NCBI GenBank assembly: GCA_902521805.1
Contig: CABYTL010000006.1
Coordinates: 1 to 59,852 of the forward strand
Direction: 5' to 3'
Length of the DNA: 59,852 nt
Source: an uncultured Pelagibacteraceae bacterium
GTDB taxonomy: Bacteria; Pseudomonadota; Alphaproteobacteria; Pelagibacterales; Pelagibacteraceae
Position numbers and translations under genes: made by a program. Shown one piece after another: positions 27,907-37,337 of this stretch. The notes under the pieces were generated by a model that was not told the origin of the DNA, did not search any database, and saw nothing but the letters and a program-made list of their open reading frames with translations. The first letter of the stretch is position 1. Each line of letters opens with the position of its first letter.

Positions 27907-28496
27907 TCTTTTTGAATTCTTAAATTATCAACAAGAAGTATGCTAGCTATTACATCCTCAACATCTAAAATTTCTTTGGCTTCTTTTATAACTTCTTTTT
28001 TTTCATCAAAAGAAAGAGCAATTCCATAAACATAAATTTTCTTTTTATAAGTATCAATTTGATAATTAGTTGCTTTTATATTTTTATTAAAGATCATTGC
28101 TGACCTTAATTGTGAAGTGATCAAAATATCTTTAGCAGATTGTTGAAAATTAAATTCTTCTTTAATCTTAACATCGTTTTTAACAGATCTCGCACCATCT
28201 GTTTCCCAGGCAAGTTTTGTAAGTTTAAGTTTTTCCTCTGGGTTATCTACTTTACCTGTTAGAAAAATTCTACCATCTAGTACTTTTGTTTTAATTGATA
28301 ATAGATATTTTTTGTCCAATATCAGCACTCTCGCCGCTAAATTTTTTTGCATAATAGAATCATCAACCTGTGTACCAACGGATCTTGGATCAAGCGCAAC
28401 ACTCACCCCGGTGCCAAAAATTCCTTTTGATGCCACACCAACACAGCCAAATAGAAATAGGCTTGCAATTAATATTATAATAAATTTATTCTTCAT
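27903..28496 (-). CDS. outer-membrane lipoprotein with two BON domains (DolP-like)
   Basis: A 197-residue lipoprotein. The signal peptide ends in the lipobox LFGC (Cys about 17). Two BON domains follow (about 50-110 and 120-190). Length and architecture match E. coli DolP/YraP (191 residues), a lipoprotein linked to BAM function and outer-membrane integrity. It overlaps the upstream rsmI gene by 11 bases on the same strand and lies near the LpoA-like gene, echoing the E. coli rsmI-lpoA-yraN-diaA-dolP neighbourhood. Confidence 0.82.
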   Translation of the reverse strand: MKNKFIIILIASLFLFGCVGVASKGIFGTGVSVALDPRSVGTQVDDSIMQKNLAARVLILDKKYLLSIKTKVLDGRIFLTGKVDNPEEKLKLTKLAWETDGARSVKNDVKIKEEFNFQQSAKDILITSQLRSAMIFNKNIKATNYQIDTYKKKIYVYGIALSFDEKKEVIKEAKEILDVEDVIASILLVDNLRIQKD

Positions 28497-29346
28497 TTTT
28501 TAATTTTAAGCAATATTTATAAATTTCTCTTTTTGAAACTTTACTATTTTGACTTATTAATTCAGTAATTTCTTTTATGCTTAACTTATTAATCATAACT
28601 TTAATATTTCTTTTATCTGATTCATTCAAAATTTGAGAGTTTTTTTTCAATAATTTTTTTTCTGAAATTACAATAGTTAATTCACCTTTTGGTTCAGTTT
28701 TAAAAAGAGATAACTCCTTAACATCTGATCTAATAAATTCTTCATAATATTTAGAAATTTCTCTACAAATTAGTATTTTTCTATCTCTAAAATAATTTTT
28801 TATATACGGTATAACTTTATTTATTTTTTTTGGGGATACAAAAAAAACTAAGCAAATATTTATGTTTGATAATCTATCCAATTCTTCATTTATTGCTTTA
28901 TCTTTTTCAGAAAAAAAACCATAAAATAAATATTTTCCATTAAAACCACTAATTGATACAGCTGCAGTTACCGCCGAAGGACCAGGAACAGGAATAACAT
29001 TTATATTTTGTTTCGCACTTTCATTTATCAATATTGCACCTGGGTCTGATATACCTGGTGTTCCTGCATCAGAAATCAAAGAAACGATTTTGTCTTTTTT
29101 TAATATTTCAATAATTTTAGATAAATTCTTAACTTCATTAAATTTGTGGTTAGAGATCAATTTTGATTTTATTTTAAAGTGGTCTAATAATTTTTTTGAT
29201 ACTCTTATGTCTTCACAAAGTATAAAATCTGATTTTTTAAGCACATCTATAGATCTTAGGGTAATGTCGCCTAAGTTCCCGATTGGAGTTGATATCAAAT
29301 ATAAACCTTTTTTTAACTTATTATTATGTATTATAGGGTTTACCAT
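28486..29346 (-). CDS. rsmI: 16S rRNA (cytidine-1402-2'-O)-methyltransferase RsmI
   Basis: SAM-dependent tetrapyrrole-methylase-fold enzyme of 286 residues. Signatures are GLYLISTPIGNLGDITLR near the N-terminus, LISDAGTPGISDPG and VIPVPGPSAVTAAVSISG. It is divergent from the LpoA-like gene with 34 bases between them. The yraN gene often next to rsmI was not found. Confidence 0.96.
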   Translation of the reverse strand: MVNPIIHNNKLKKGLYLISTPIGNLGDITLRSIDVLKKSDFILCEDIRVSKKLLDHFKIKSKLISNHKFNEVKNLSKIIEILKKDKIVSLISDAGTPGISDPGAILINESAKQNINVIPVPGPSAVTAAVSISGFNGKYLFYGFFSEKDKAINEELDRLSNINICLVFFVSPKKINKVIPYIKNYFRDRKILICREISKYYEEFIRSDVKELSLFKTEPKGELTIVISEKKLLKKNSQILNESDKRNIKVMINKLSIKEITELISQNSKVSKREIYKYCLKLKNEE

Positions 29347-29380
29347 AATTTAAACAGTATTAGAGTAATAGTAACATTAA

Positions 29381-30535
29381 ATGAATAAAATTTTTATAAT
29401 TCTTTTTTGTATTCTTTATAATTTACTAATTGGTTCTTGCTTAAGTATTGCTGAAGAAACTAAAATCAAGATTGGTTTACTGGTTCCCCTCACAGGAAAT
29501 AATGCTGAGATTGGTAAACAAATTATAAAATCTACACGTTTAGCTTTAAAAGATATAAATTCTGATAAATTAGAAATATTTCCAAAAGATACTCAATCAG
29601 ACCCTAATCAAACTTTACGTTCTGCAATAGAATTAAACAATCTTGGTATTAAAATAGTAATAGGCCCAGTTTTCTATGAAAATTTAATTTATCTTAATGA
29701 GCTTAAAGAAATAACCTTTTTATCATTTACTAATAAAACCTTAGATCTTCCTAAAAATGTTATAAGCACAGGAATAAATTCAACTTCACAACTTAACACC
29801 ATTAAAAAATTTATCGATCAAAATGAAATTGAAAGATCAATATTTCTTATACCAAATCTAGATTATGATTTAGAGGTAAAGGAGGGAATTAAAAAATCAA
29901 AAATTAAAACTTTAAAACAATATTTTTATAACATTGAGCCTACAAAGTTAACAAAGCAAATCGAAAAAATCACAAATTATGAAATTCGAAAACAAAATTT
30001 AATTGATGAAATAACAAGATTAGAAAACTCCAACGATCCAAACAAAGAGGTAAAAATTAAAAATCTTGAAAAAAAATATACAATTGGAAATGTAAATTTT
30101 GACTCTGTTATAATTGCAGATTTTGATGAAAGTCTCAAAAGTGTTATTACATCATTGCTTTACACAGATGTATCTCCAAAAAATAAATACTTCATTACTT
30201 TTAACCAATGGTTTGATGAAAGTTTACTTAGTGAGACTGCTTCACAACCAATATACTACCCATCAATAAACAAAAAAAATTTAGAAGATTTTGAAAAGAA
30301 ATTCATAGATCAATTTAAACAAAATCCCAATCATATATCTTTATTGAGCTACGACTTAGTAGGTTTGATTTATTATCTATCATTAAAAAATGATATCACT
30401 AAAATTAACAAAGCGTTTGATGCAAAAAATTCTTTTAAAGGCAAAATTGGAGTTTTTGACATTGAAGAAAATAAAATTAATCATCAATTAAATTTTTATA
30501 AAATAGAGAATGGTTTAGTTGAAGAAATTTTTTGA
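29381..30535 (+). CDS. LpoA-like periplasmic-binding-fold lipoprotein (putative PBP activator)
   Basis: A 384-residue exported protein with a signal peptide ending in a probable lipobox (LIGSC). It has a type I periplasmic-binding fold (IGLLVPLTGNNAEIGKQI, later VIGPVFYENL). A mid-protein charged segment (about 205-235) looks coiled-coil. Position next to rsmI and the DolP-like gene suggests the LpoA/LppC group that stimulates penicillin-binding proteins. An amino-acid ABC-type binding protein is the alternative, but no permease genes are near. It overlaps rdgB tail-to-tail by 59 bases. Confidence 0.75.
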   Translation: MNKIFIILFCILYNLLIGSCLSIAEETKIKIGLLVPLTGNNAEIGKQIIKSTRLALKDINSDKLEIFPKDTQSDPNQTLRSAIELNNLGIKIVIGPVFYENLIYLNELKEITFLSFTNKTLDLPKNVISTGINSTSQLNTIKKFIDQNEIERSIFLIPNLDYDLEVKEGIKKSKIKTLKQYFYNIEPTKLTKQIEKITNYEIRKQNLIDEITRLENSNDPNKEVKIKNLEKKYTIGNVNFDSVIIADFDESLKSVITSLLYTDVSPKNKYFITFNQWFDESLLSETASQPIYYPSINKKNLEDFEKKFIDQFKQNPNHISLLSYDLVGLIYYLSLKNDITKINKAFDAKNSFKGKIGVFDIEENKINHQLNFYKIENGLVEEIF

Positions 30536-31115
30536 TTTTTTTAAAAGCTTCAAATCTATGATCAGTTTTATATTTTACATTAGAAGAAATCTCACCAAAT
30601 GTAAGTTTTTTACCAGCTGGAATAAAAATAGGATCATATCCAAAACCATTTTTCCCCAATGGATTGGCTGAAATAGTACCATCAACTTTACCTTGAACAC
30701 ATATAATTTTTTTATCCAAAAAACTAATTGAAAGTGCACAAACAAATCTTGCTTTAATTTTTTTTTTTTTCCAGTTATTGTCTTTTTTTTCTAATTCTCT
30801 ATAGACCCTAGCGATAGCTTTATTAAAATCAAAGTTTCTTCCTCCCCATCTGGCAGAATAAATACCTGGCTCTTTGTTCAAAATATCAATCTCTAAACCA
30901 GAGTCATCTGCAATACACGGTAAGAAAGTTTTTTTTGAAAAATATTTTGATTTAATTATTGAATTATCCTTAAAAGTTTTGCCATTTTCTATCGGACTCT
31001 TAAGATTAAAATCTGATGTAGAATAAGTTTTTATATATTTTGGGAGTAAAGCTCTTATTTCCCTTAATTTACCTTTATTATTAGTCCCAATTAACAAATT
31101 ATAAATTTTTTTCAT
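30477..31115 (-). CDS. rdgB: XTP/dITP pyrophosphatase (RdgB/HAM1)
   Basis: Hydrolyses non-canonical purine NTPs to prevent their incorporation. It has 212 residues with the N-terminal IGTNNKGKLREI, ADDSGLEID (metal-binding acidic site), GIYSARWGG and NGFGYDPIF, all family signatures. A run of 13 A residues on the coding strand (30758-30770) encodes the WKKKK region and is a possible slippage site. The last 19 codons lie within the LpoA-like gene on the other strand. Confidence 0.94.
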   Translation of the reverse strand: MKKIYNLLIGTNNKGKLREIRALLPKYIKTYSTSDFNLKSPIENGKTFKDNSIIKSKYFSKKTFLPCIADDSGLEIDILNKEPGIYSARWGGRNFDFNKAIARVYRELEKKDNNWKKKKIKARFVCALSISFLDKKIICVQGKVDGTISANPLGKNGFGYDPIFIPAGKKLTFGEISSNVKYKTDHRFEAFKKIKKFLQLNHSLFYKNLIDD

Positions 31116-31157
31116 TTAAACCTAGAAATTTAAGAAATTCTTACCATATAAGTTGAA

Positions 31158-31805
31158 ATGGAGAAAGAACAAGAAGAACAAAAAAAAACTACAAAGGAAA
31201 AAAGATTTTCAGATAGTGAGACTGAAAATAATCAGGCTGAAAATCCAATAGATAAAGAATATAGTTCAGAAGAAAATGATAAAAAGAAAGAACTAAGTCC
31301 TGAAGAAAAAATAAAAGAATTACAAGATAAATTAGCAAGAACATTTGCTGAAATGGAAAATCAAAGAAGACGTTTTGAGAAAGAAAAAGATGATGCTTTT
31401 GAATATGGTGGTTATTTATTTGCAAAAGAAGCGTTGAATCTAATTGATAATTTAGAGAGATCTAAACAGATTTTGGAAAATGATGAAAAGTTAAAAGATA
31501 CTGAGGCATTAAAAAAAACTTTAGAACATTTTAAAATAATCAATACAGATTTAATTTCTGTTTTTAACAAAAATAATATTAAACCAATAGATTGTTTAAA
31601 TAAAAAACTTGATCCAAACCTTCATCAAGCTATGATGGAAATAGAGGATAATGAAAAAGATCCTGGAACTATTGTTCAGGAAATACAAAAAGGCTTTACA
31701 ATCAAAGATAGGCTTTTAAGACCATCACTGGTTGGCGTTTCTAAAAAAACCCAAAATGAAGATCTAGAAACCTTAGAAAATAGAGAGAATAAAGAGAATA
31801 AATAA
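31158..31805 (+). CDS. grpE: nucleotide exchange factor GrpE
   Basis: DnaK nucleotide exchange factor. It has 215 residues: a long acidic, lysine-rich disordered N-terminus (1-50), a coiled-coil dimerisation helix (LQDKLARTFAEMENQRRRFEKEK) shown here in part as RTFAEMENQRRRFEKE, and the C-terminal beta-wing with DPNLHQAMME. It is followed by dnaK after 61 bases. No hrcA repressor gene lies upstream, so sigma-32 control is more likely than HrcA/CIRCE; I saw no CIRCE palindrome. Confidence 0.94.
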   Translation: MEKEQEEQKKTTKEKRFSDSETENNQAENPIDKEYSSEENDKKKELSPEEKIKELQDKLARTFAEMENQRRRFEKEKDDAFEYGGYLFAKEALNLIDNLERSKQILENDEKLKDTEALKKTLEHFKIINTDLISVFNKNNIKPIDCLNKKLDPNLHQAMMEIEDNEKDPGTIVQEIQKGFTIKDRLLRPSLVGVSKKTQNEDLETLENRENKENK

Positions 31806-31815
31806 TGATTAGACC

Positions 31816-31843
31816 AACTTGTAGAATTAGATTTAACCCCTAT
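31816..31843 (+). promoter_or_regulatory. candidate sigma-32 (RpoH) promoter for dnaK
   Basis: In the grpE-dnaK spacer, CTTGTAG (31816-31822) and CCCCTATAT (31835-31843) lie 12 bases apart. They resemble the heat-shock promoter halves CTTGAA and CCCCATNT with family spacing. The GC-bearing CCCC stands out from the AT-rich background. It is 23 bases upstream of the dnaK ATG. Confidence 0.5.
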
Positions 31844-31866
31844 ATGAGTATCGAAAGTATAATATT

Positions 31867-33789
31867 ATGAGCAAAATAATTGGAATAGATCTTGGAACCA
31901 CGAATTCATGTGTTGCAATAATGGAAGGTAGCCAAGCAAAAGTTTTAGAAAATGCTGAAGGTGCAAGAACAACTCCTTCTGTGGTTGCTTTTACTAATGA
32001 AAATGAAAAACTTATTGGACAACCGGCAAAAAGACAGGCTGTAACAAATCCAGAAAATACTATATTTGCTGTAAAACGATTAATCGGAAGAAACTTTGAT
32101 GATCCTTCAGTAAAAAAAGATGTAGAGTCAGCACCATTTAAAATAATTAATTCAGATAAAGGTGATGCTTGGATAGAAGCTAGAGGAGAAAAATATTCTC
32201 CATCACAAATATCAGCTTTCATATTACAAAAAATGAAAGAAACAGCTGAAAAATATTTAGGTCAAGCAGTGTCCAAAGCAGTAATAACTGTCCCAGCATA
32301 TTTTAATGATGCTCAAAGACAAGCTACAAAAGATGCTGGTAAAATTGCTGGTCTAGAAGTGTTAAGAATTATTAACGAGCCTACAGCTGCTTCATTAGCA
32401 TATGGTTTGGATAAAAAACAAAATAAAAAAATAGCTGTTTATGATTTAGGTGGAGGTACATTTGATGTATCAATACTTGAATTAGGTGATGGAGTATTTG
32501 AGGTTAAATCAACAAATGGAGATACTTTTTTAGGTGGAGAAGATTTTGATAATACAATTGTTGAGTATTTAATTTCCGAATTTAAAAAAGACAATGGGAT
32601 AAACTTAAAATCTGATAAATTAGCACTTCAAAGATTAAAAGAGGCTGCTGAAAAAGCTAAAATTGAATTATCTTCAGCAGAACAAACAGATATTAATCTG
32701 CCTTTTATCACAGCAGATAAAACTGGCCCTAAACATATTAATATTAAAATGACTAGAGCAAAACTAGAGGCTTTAGTTGAAGATTTAATTGCTAAAACAA
32801 TGCCTCCTTGCAAAACAGCTTTAAAAGATGCTGGCATAACTGCTAATGAAGTTGATGAAGTAGTAATGGTAGGTGGTATGACAAGAATGCCAAAAGTAAT
32901 TGAAGGAGTAAAAAATTTCTTTGGTAAAGAACCTAATAAAAGCGTCAATCCAGATGAAGTTGTTGCGATGGGAGCTGCAATTCAAGCTGGTGTATTACAA
33001 GGAGATGTAAAAGATGTACTTCTTCTTGATGTAACGCCTTTGTCACTAGGTATCGAAACTTTAGGTGGGGTATCAACTAAATTAATTGAAAAAAATACGA
33101 CAATTCCTACTAAAAAAAGCCAAGTTTTCTCAACAGCAGAAGATAATCAGCCTGCGGTATCGATTAGAGTTCTTCAGGGTGAAAGAGAAATGGCAACTGA
33201 TAATAAAATTTTAGGAAACTTTGAACTAGTTGGTATTGCACCCGCTCCAAGAGGTGTTCCACAAATTGAAGTAACATTTGATATTGACGCTAACGGCATA
33301 GTAAATGTATCAGCTAAAGATAAAGGCACTGGTAAAGAACAAAAAATTCAAATTCAAGCTTCTGGCGGATTGAGTGATGAAGAAATCGAAAAAATGGTAA
33401 AAGACGCTGAAGCAAACAAAGATGCAGATAAAAAGAAGAGAGAGTCTGTTGATGTAAGAAATCAAGCAGATACTTTAATTCATTCAACCGAAAAAAATCT
33501 TAAAGAACATGGTTCTAAGATATCTGATGCTGAGAAAAAAGCCATTGAAGACTCATCTGGTTCCCTTAAAGAGGCCTTAAAAAGTGAAAACATTGAAGAT
33601 ATTAAAAAGAAAACAGAAACATTAGTTCAAGCTTCAATGAAACTTGGTGAAGCAATTTATAAATCACAACAAAGCTCAAAATCATCTTCTAATGGAGATG
33701 AAAAAGATGAAAAGGAAAAAAAAGACGATAATGTTGTTGATGCGGATTTTGAGGAAGTAAAAGAAGAGAACAAAGAAAAAAGCGCTTAA
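31867..33789 (+). CDS. dnaK: chaperone protein DnaK (Hsp70)
   Basis: ATP-dependent chaperone of 640 residues. The nucleotide-binding domain shows [13 protein letters not shown] at the N-terminus, [17 protein letters not shown], and [13 protein letters not shown] with [13 protein letters not shown]. The substrate-binding domain (from about 390) has [17 protein letters not shown]. The C-terminal lid ends in an acidic, lysine-rich tail with DADFEEV. It lies between grpE and dnaJ, 28 bases before dnaJ. Confidence 0.98.
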   Translation: MSKIIGIDLGTTNSCVAIMEGSQAKVLENAEGARTTPSVVAFTNENEKLIGQPAKRQAVTNPENTIFAVKRLIGRNFDDPSVKKDVESAPFKIINSDKGDAWIEARGEKYSPSQISAFILQKMKETAEKYLGQAVSKAVITVPAYFNDAQRQATKDAGKIAGLEVLRIINEPTAASLAYGLDKKQNKKIAVYDLGGGTFDVSILELGDGVFEVKSTNGDTFLGGEDFDNTIVEYLISEFKKDNGINLKSDKLALQRLKEAAEKAKIELSSAEQTDINLPFITADKTGPKHINIKMTRAKLEALVEDLIAKTMPPCKTALKDAGITANEVDEVVMVGGMTRMPKVIEGVKNFFGKEPNKSVNPDEVVAMGAAIQAGVLQGDVKDVLLLDVTPLSLGIETLGGVSTKLIEKNTTIPTKKSQVFSTAEDNQPAVSIRVLQGEREMATDNKILGNFELVGIAPAPRGVPQIEVTFDIDANGIVNVSAKDKGTGKEQKIQIQASGGLSDEEIEKMVKDAEANKDADKKKRESVDVRNQADTLIHSTEKNLKEHGSKISDAEKKAIEDSSGSLKEALKSENIEDIKKKTETLVQASMKLGEAIYKSQQSSKSSSNGDEKDEKEKKDDNVVDADFEEVKEENKEKSA

Positions 33790-33817
33790 CTGACATCTAT
33801 TTGTCCAGGTATTTTAC

Positions 33818-34948
33818 ATGGCTAAAAGAGATTACTATGATGTCTTGGGTGTGGAAAAAAACGCTAATCCTGAAGAATTAAAATCAGCTTATAGAAAACT
33901 AGCTGTCAAATATCATCCCGATAAAAACCCAGGTGATAAAACTGCCGAAGATAAATTTAAAGAGGCAAGTGAAGCTTATGGAGTTTTGTCTGACAAATCA
34001 AAAAAAGAAAATTACGATAACTTTGGTCACGCTGCATTTGATAATGGTGGCGGGGGTCAGGGAGGGTTTGGTGGATTTAGTGGTGCAGATTTTTCAGATA
34101 TTTTTGAAGATTTTTTTGGAGATTTTGGAGGTGGTGGAAGACGAAGTTCTAGGGGTAGAAATTCAAATAATAGAGGTTCAGATTTAAGATATGATCTCTC
34201 AATTACATTAGAAGAAGCATATTCAGGTAAAAAAGAAAATATACAATTTGCAACCTCAGAGAGGTGTAATACATGTAAAGGTAACGGATCAAGACCTGGC
34301 TATAGTCCAGATAGATGTAGTTATTGTGGAGGTAATGGAAGAATAAGATCTAATCAAGGTTTTTTTACTGTTCAACAAACTTGTCCTCAGTGTGCTGGTA
34401 ATGGAGAGGAAATAACAAATCCTTGTCCTGATTGTGCAGGAAATGGTAATAAACAAATTTCAAAAAAAATATCAGTTACAATTCCAAAAGGAGTTGACGA
34501 CGGAACAAGGATTAGACTTGCAGGGAAAGGTGAAGCAGGAACAAGGGGTGGTACTAGTGGAGATCTATATTTATTTATTAATGTTAAGTCTCATGAACTT
34601 TTTAAGAGATCAGATGTAAATTTATTTTTTGAATTTCCAATTTCTATTGCAGATGCTGCACTTGGAACAACGATTGAAATCCCAACAATTGATGGGAAAA
34701 AAGCAAAAATTAAGATTCCAGATGGAACTCAAGATGGTAAACAATTTAGATTGAAAAGAAAAGGTATGCCTTTTATGCGAAGGGGAGATTATGGAGACCT
34801 TTATGTACAAGTAAAAACAGAGGTGCCGGTATTTCTCAATAAAGAGCAAAAAGAACTTTTGGAAAGATTCAGAAAAATTGAAAATGAAAAATCAAATCCA
34901 AGTATTAAAAAATTTTTTCAGAAAGCCAAAAGTTTTTGGAATAGTTAA
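33818..34948 (+). CDS. dnaJ: chaperone protein DnaJ (Hsp40)
   Basis: Class A J-protein co-chaperone of 376 residues. It has a J-domain with YHPDKNPGD (HPD about 33-35), a Gly/Phe-rich region (about 75-115), and four CxxCxGxG zinc repeats ([32 protein letters not shown]). The C-terminal substrate domains follow. A small membrane-protein gene follows after 3 bases. Confidence 0.97.
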   Translation: MAKRDYYDVLGVEKNANPEELKSAYRKLAVKYHPDKNPGDKTAEDKFKEASEAYGVLSDKSKKENYDNFGHAAFDNGGGGQGGFGGFSGADFSDIFEDFFGDFGGGGRRSSRGRNSNNRGSDLRYDLSITLEEAYSGKKENIQFATSERCNTCKGNGSRPGYSPDRCSYCGGNGRIRSNQGFFTVQQTCPQCAGNGEEITNPCPDCAGNGNKQISKKISVTIPKGVDDGTRIRLAGKGEAGTRGGTSGDLYLFINVKSHELFKRSDVNLFFEFPISIADAALGTTIEIPTIDGKKAKIKIPDGTQDGKQFRLKRKGMPFMRRGDYGDLYVQVKTEVPVFLNKEQKELLERFRKIENEKSNPSIKKFFQKAKSFWNS

Positions 34949-34951
34949 AAA

Positions 34952-35116
34952 ATGGGATTAGAACAGATAATCCCCTCAATTTTTTTAATCGCAGTTTTAA
35001 TTCTAATAATCCCAGAATTTTTAAGATCAAATTTAAAATCAAAGCAATTTCTTAAAAATTTTTTTATTTGGTCTTTAATAGTTGTATCCATTATAATAAT
35101 TTCATATCTTGTCTAA
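34952..35116 (+). CDS. small two-helix membrane protein, 54 residues (hypothetical)
   Basis: An ATG-started ORF of 54 codons lies 3 bases after the dnaJ stop. It contains two hydrophobic helices (about 5-22, IIPSIFLIAVLILIIPEF; and 38-53, SLIVVSIIIISYL) separated by a basic loop with several lysines. The next gene begins 2 bases after its stop. The tight packing on both sides and helix-loop-helix pattern support a real gene translated with dnaJ. I do not recognise a named family. Confidence 0.55.
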   Translation: MGLEQIIPSIFLIAVLILIIPEFLRSNLKSKQFLKNFFIWSLIVVSIIIISYLV

Positions 35117-35118
35117 AT

Positions 35119-35904
35119 ATGAAAACATTTGAGAAAAATCCACCAGTCTTGGATAAAAATGAAATGTATGAAGAAATGAAAATATTCACAAATCTATATA
35201 AAAATAGACCAATCAAAAAAAATATCCATGGAATGAGATTTCAACATATGTTTGCTACATATTTCATTCTTAAAAAAATAAATCCAAGTTTTGTAATTGA
35301 GTCTGGAGTTTTAAAAGGTCAATCAACATGGCTTATTGAAAATGCTTTGCCAAACTCTGAAATTTTATCTATAGATATTGATTTAAGCCAAAGAGAATAT
35401 GTTTCAAAAAAAGCAAAATATTCAAATATAGATTTTAAGAACCAAGATTTTTCAAAAATTCCAAAGGACACCTTGGTTTTTTTAGATGATCACGTTAATC
35501 ATTATGAAAGATTATTACAGGCAAAATTTTTTAATATTAAAAATATAATTCTTGAAGATAATTATCTTACAGATAAAGGAGACTTTTATACTCTTAACCA
35601 CGCTTTAAATAATAGAGGATTTAAACACGATTATACAAAATTGAGTCTTTTAAAAACTTTTTTAATTTTTTCTAATGAATTAATTAAAAAAATTTTTTTT
35701 AAAAAATATATTATTCAATTTGAAAAGATTAAATTCAGACTTAGAGATTATCCTGCTAACGAAAATGATTTTAAAAACATAGAAAAAAATATTAAGACAT
35801 ACTATGAATTTCCAAATCTATCTAATATAGCTATTAATAATTTAGAACTTTCAAAAGAGGAATTAAATTCTTATAATCATTTAACGTATATAGAGCTATA
35901 TTAA
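35119..35904 (+). CDS. putative class I SAM-dependent methyltransferase-fold protein
   Basis: I start it at the ATG at 35119 (MKTFEKNPPVLDKNEM, 261 residues), 2 bases after the preceding small gene; an upstream reading has no support. The region VIESGVLKGQSTWLIENAL, followed by EILSIDID, resembles motif I and the acidic loop of Rossmann methyltransferases, with VFLDDHVNH later. This pattern is also seen in cephalosporin-hydroxylase-like and glycan-modifying methyltransferases. The C-terminal third is lysine-rich and not recognised. No substrate can be deduced. It sits between dnaJ and dapB, with 3 bases to dapB. Confidence 0.5.
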   Translation: MKTFEKNPPVLDKNEMYEEMKIFTNLYKNRPIKKNIHGMRFQHMFATYFILKKINPSFVIESGVLKGQSTWLIENALPNSEILSIDIDLSQREYVSKKAKYSNIDFKNQDFSKIPKDTLVFLDDHVNHYERLLQAKFFNIKNIILEDNYLTDKGDFYTLNHALNNRGFKHDYTKLSLLKTFLIFSNELIKKIFFKKYIIQFEKIKFRLRDYPANENDFKNIEKNIKTYYEFPNLSNIAINNLELSKEELNSYNHLTYIELY

Positions 35905-35907
35905 ATT

Positions 35908-36684
35908 ATGAAAAAAATAAATTTAGCAGTTACAGGTTGCATGGGTCGAATGGGCCGCCAGATAATTAAATCTGTAAAACTTGATAAAGAATTTAAATTA
36001 GTCTCTCTTACTGAATTCAAGAAAATAAATAAAAAAATTAATGGTATCGAAGTAAGTTTAAATAATGAGAAAGTATTTAAAAATATAAACGTAATAATAG
36101 ATTTCACGGTTCCAAAGTGTACTCTTGAGATTTTAAAAATTGCATCAAAATTAAAAAAAAGAGTTATTATTGGAACAACTGGATTTTCTAAGAAAGACGA
36201 AAGTGAAATAAAAAGACACTCTAAAAAAATACCCATCTTAAAGGCTGGAAATATGAGTTTGGGTATAAATCTGTTGATGTATTTAACAGAAATAGTTTCT
36301 AGCTCTCTTGGAAAAAATTTCTTAAGTAAAATTTTAGAAATTCACCATAAACACAAAAAAGATTATCCTTCAGGTACTGCTTTAATGTTGGGTAGAGGGA
36401 TTGCTAGAGGAAAAAATAAAAATTTTTATCGATTGATCGGAAAAAAATATCTAAATAGTAAAAAATTTCCGTATGGTAATAAAATCAATTTTAATTCATT
36501 AAGAAAAGGTGAAATTATTGGTGAACATGAAGTCAAATTCTCTAGTGGTAAAGAAATAATTACTTTGAATCATGAGGCGTTTGATAGAGCCTTATACTCA
36601 GAGGGTGCGCTCTCAGCAGCAAAATGGTTAATGGGTAAAAAACCTGGACTCTATTCAATGAGAGATCTTATGAATTTCAAATAA
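35908..36684 (+). CDS. dapB: 4-hydroxy-tetrahydrodipicolinate reductase
   Basis: Lysine/diaminopimelate biosynthesis: reduces hydroxy-tetrahydrodipicolinate with NAD(P)H. It has 258 residues with the nucleotide-binding motif AVTGCMGRMGRQI at the N-terminus, the GTTGFS segment and the catalytic EIHHKHKKDYPSGTAL. The stop overlaps the nth start (TAATG), so dapB-nth-kinase form a coupled run. Confidence 0.96.
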   Translation: MKKINLAVTGCMGRMGRQIIKSVKLDKEFKLVSLTEFKKINKKINGIEVSLNNEKVFKNINVIIDFTVPKCTLEILKIASKLKKRVIIGTTGFSKKDESEIKRHSKKIPILKAGNMSLGINLLMYLTEIVSSSLGKNFLSKILEIHHKHKKDYPSGTALMLGRGIARGKNKNFYRLIGKKYLNSKKFPYGNKINFNSLRKGEIIGEHEVKFSSGKEIITLNHEAFDRALYSEGALSAAKWLMGKKPGLYSMRDLMNFK

Positions 36685-37337
36685 TGAATGAGAGACAAAG
36701 AGCAAAAATTGTTCTAAAAATTTTAGAAAAAACTTACCCAAATATTAATGTACCACTAAAAAGTAGGAATGTTTTTACTTTGTTAATTTCTGTGCTTCTT
36801 TCTGCTCAATGTACTGACACAAATGTAAATAATGTTACAAAAAATATTTATCCAAAATATTCTAAGCCAAAACACTTTAGAAAATTAGGTCGAAAAAGAA
36901 TAGAAACCCTAATAAAAAAAATAGGAATTTTTCGAATCAAAGCAAAAAGTATTTATAATCTATCAAAAATATTAATTGAAAAATATGATAGTAAGGTCCC
37001 TCAAACTTTTGAGGAATTAGAAAGTTTACCTGGTGTAGGACATAAGACAGCAGGTGTAGTGATGTCTCAAGGTTTTGGACAACCTGCGTTTCCTATAGAT
37101 ACTCATATTCATAGATTGGCTCAACGGTGGGGATTAACAAATGGTAAAAATGTTACTCAAACAGAAAAAGATTTAAAAAGACTATTCCCAAAAAAAAAAT
37201 GGAATAAGCTCCATCTTCAAATTATTTATTATGGAAGGGAATATTGTAAAGCACGTAGCTGTGAAGGATTAACTTGTAAAATTTGTACTACTTGTTATCC
37301 TAATAGAAAAAAACCTTTTATTGCTAGAAAACCATAA
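36684..37337 (+). CDS. nth: endonuclease III (DNA glycosylase/AP lyase)
   Basis: Removes oxidised pyrimidines and cleaves abasic sites. It has 217 residues with the helix-hairpin-helix LPGVGHKTAGVV including catalytic Lys121, and Asp139 in FPIDTHIHRLAQR. The Fe-S loop is unusual: cysteines at 188, 193, 198, 201 and 204 rather than the standard C-x6-C-x2-C-x5-C, so cluster ligation must differ or use a different set. It overlaps dapB and the downstream kinase gene by 1 base each. Confidence 0.94.
   Translation: MNERQRAKIVLKILEKTYPNINVPLKSRNVFTLLISVLLSAQCTDTNVNNVTKNIYPKYSKPKHFRKLGRKRIETLIKKIGIFRIKAKSIYNLSKILIEKYDSKVPQTFEELESLPGVGHKTAGVVMSQGFGQPAFPIDTHIHRLAQRWGLTNGKNVTQTEKDLKRLFPKKKWNKLHLQIIYYGREYCKARSCEGLTCKICTTCYPNRKKPFIARKP

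Noticed and set aside
35068-35118. Upstream extension of the methyltransferase-like gene
   Set aside because: It overlaps the 54-residue membrane-protein gene in another frame; the ATG at 35119 fits the tight spacing.
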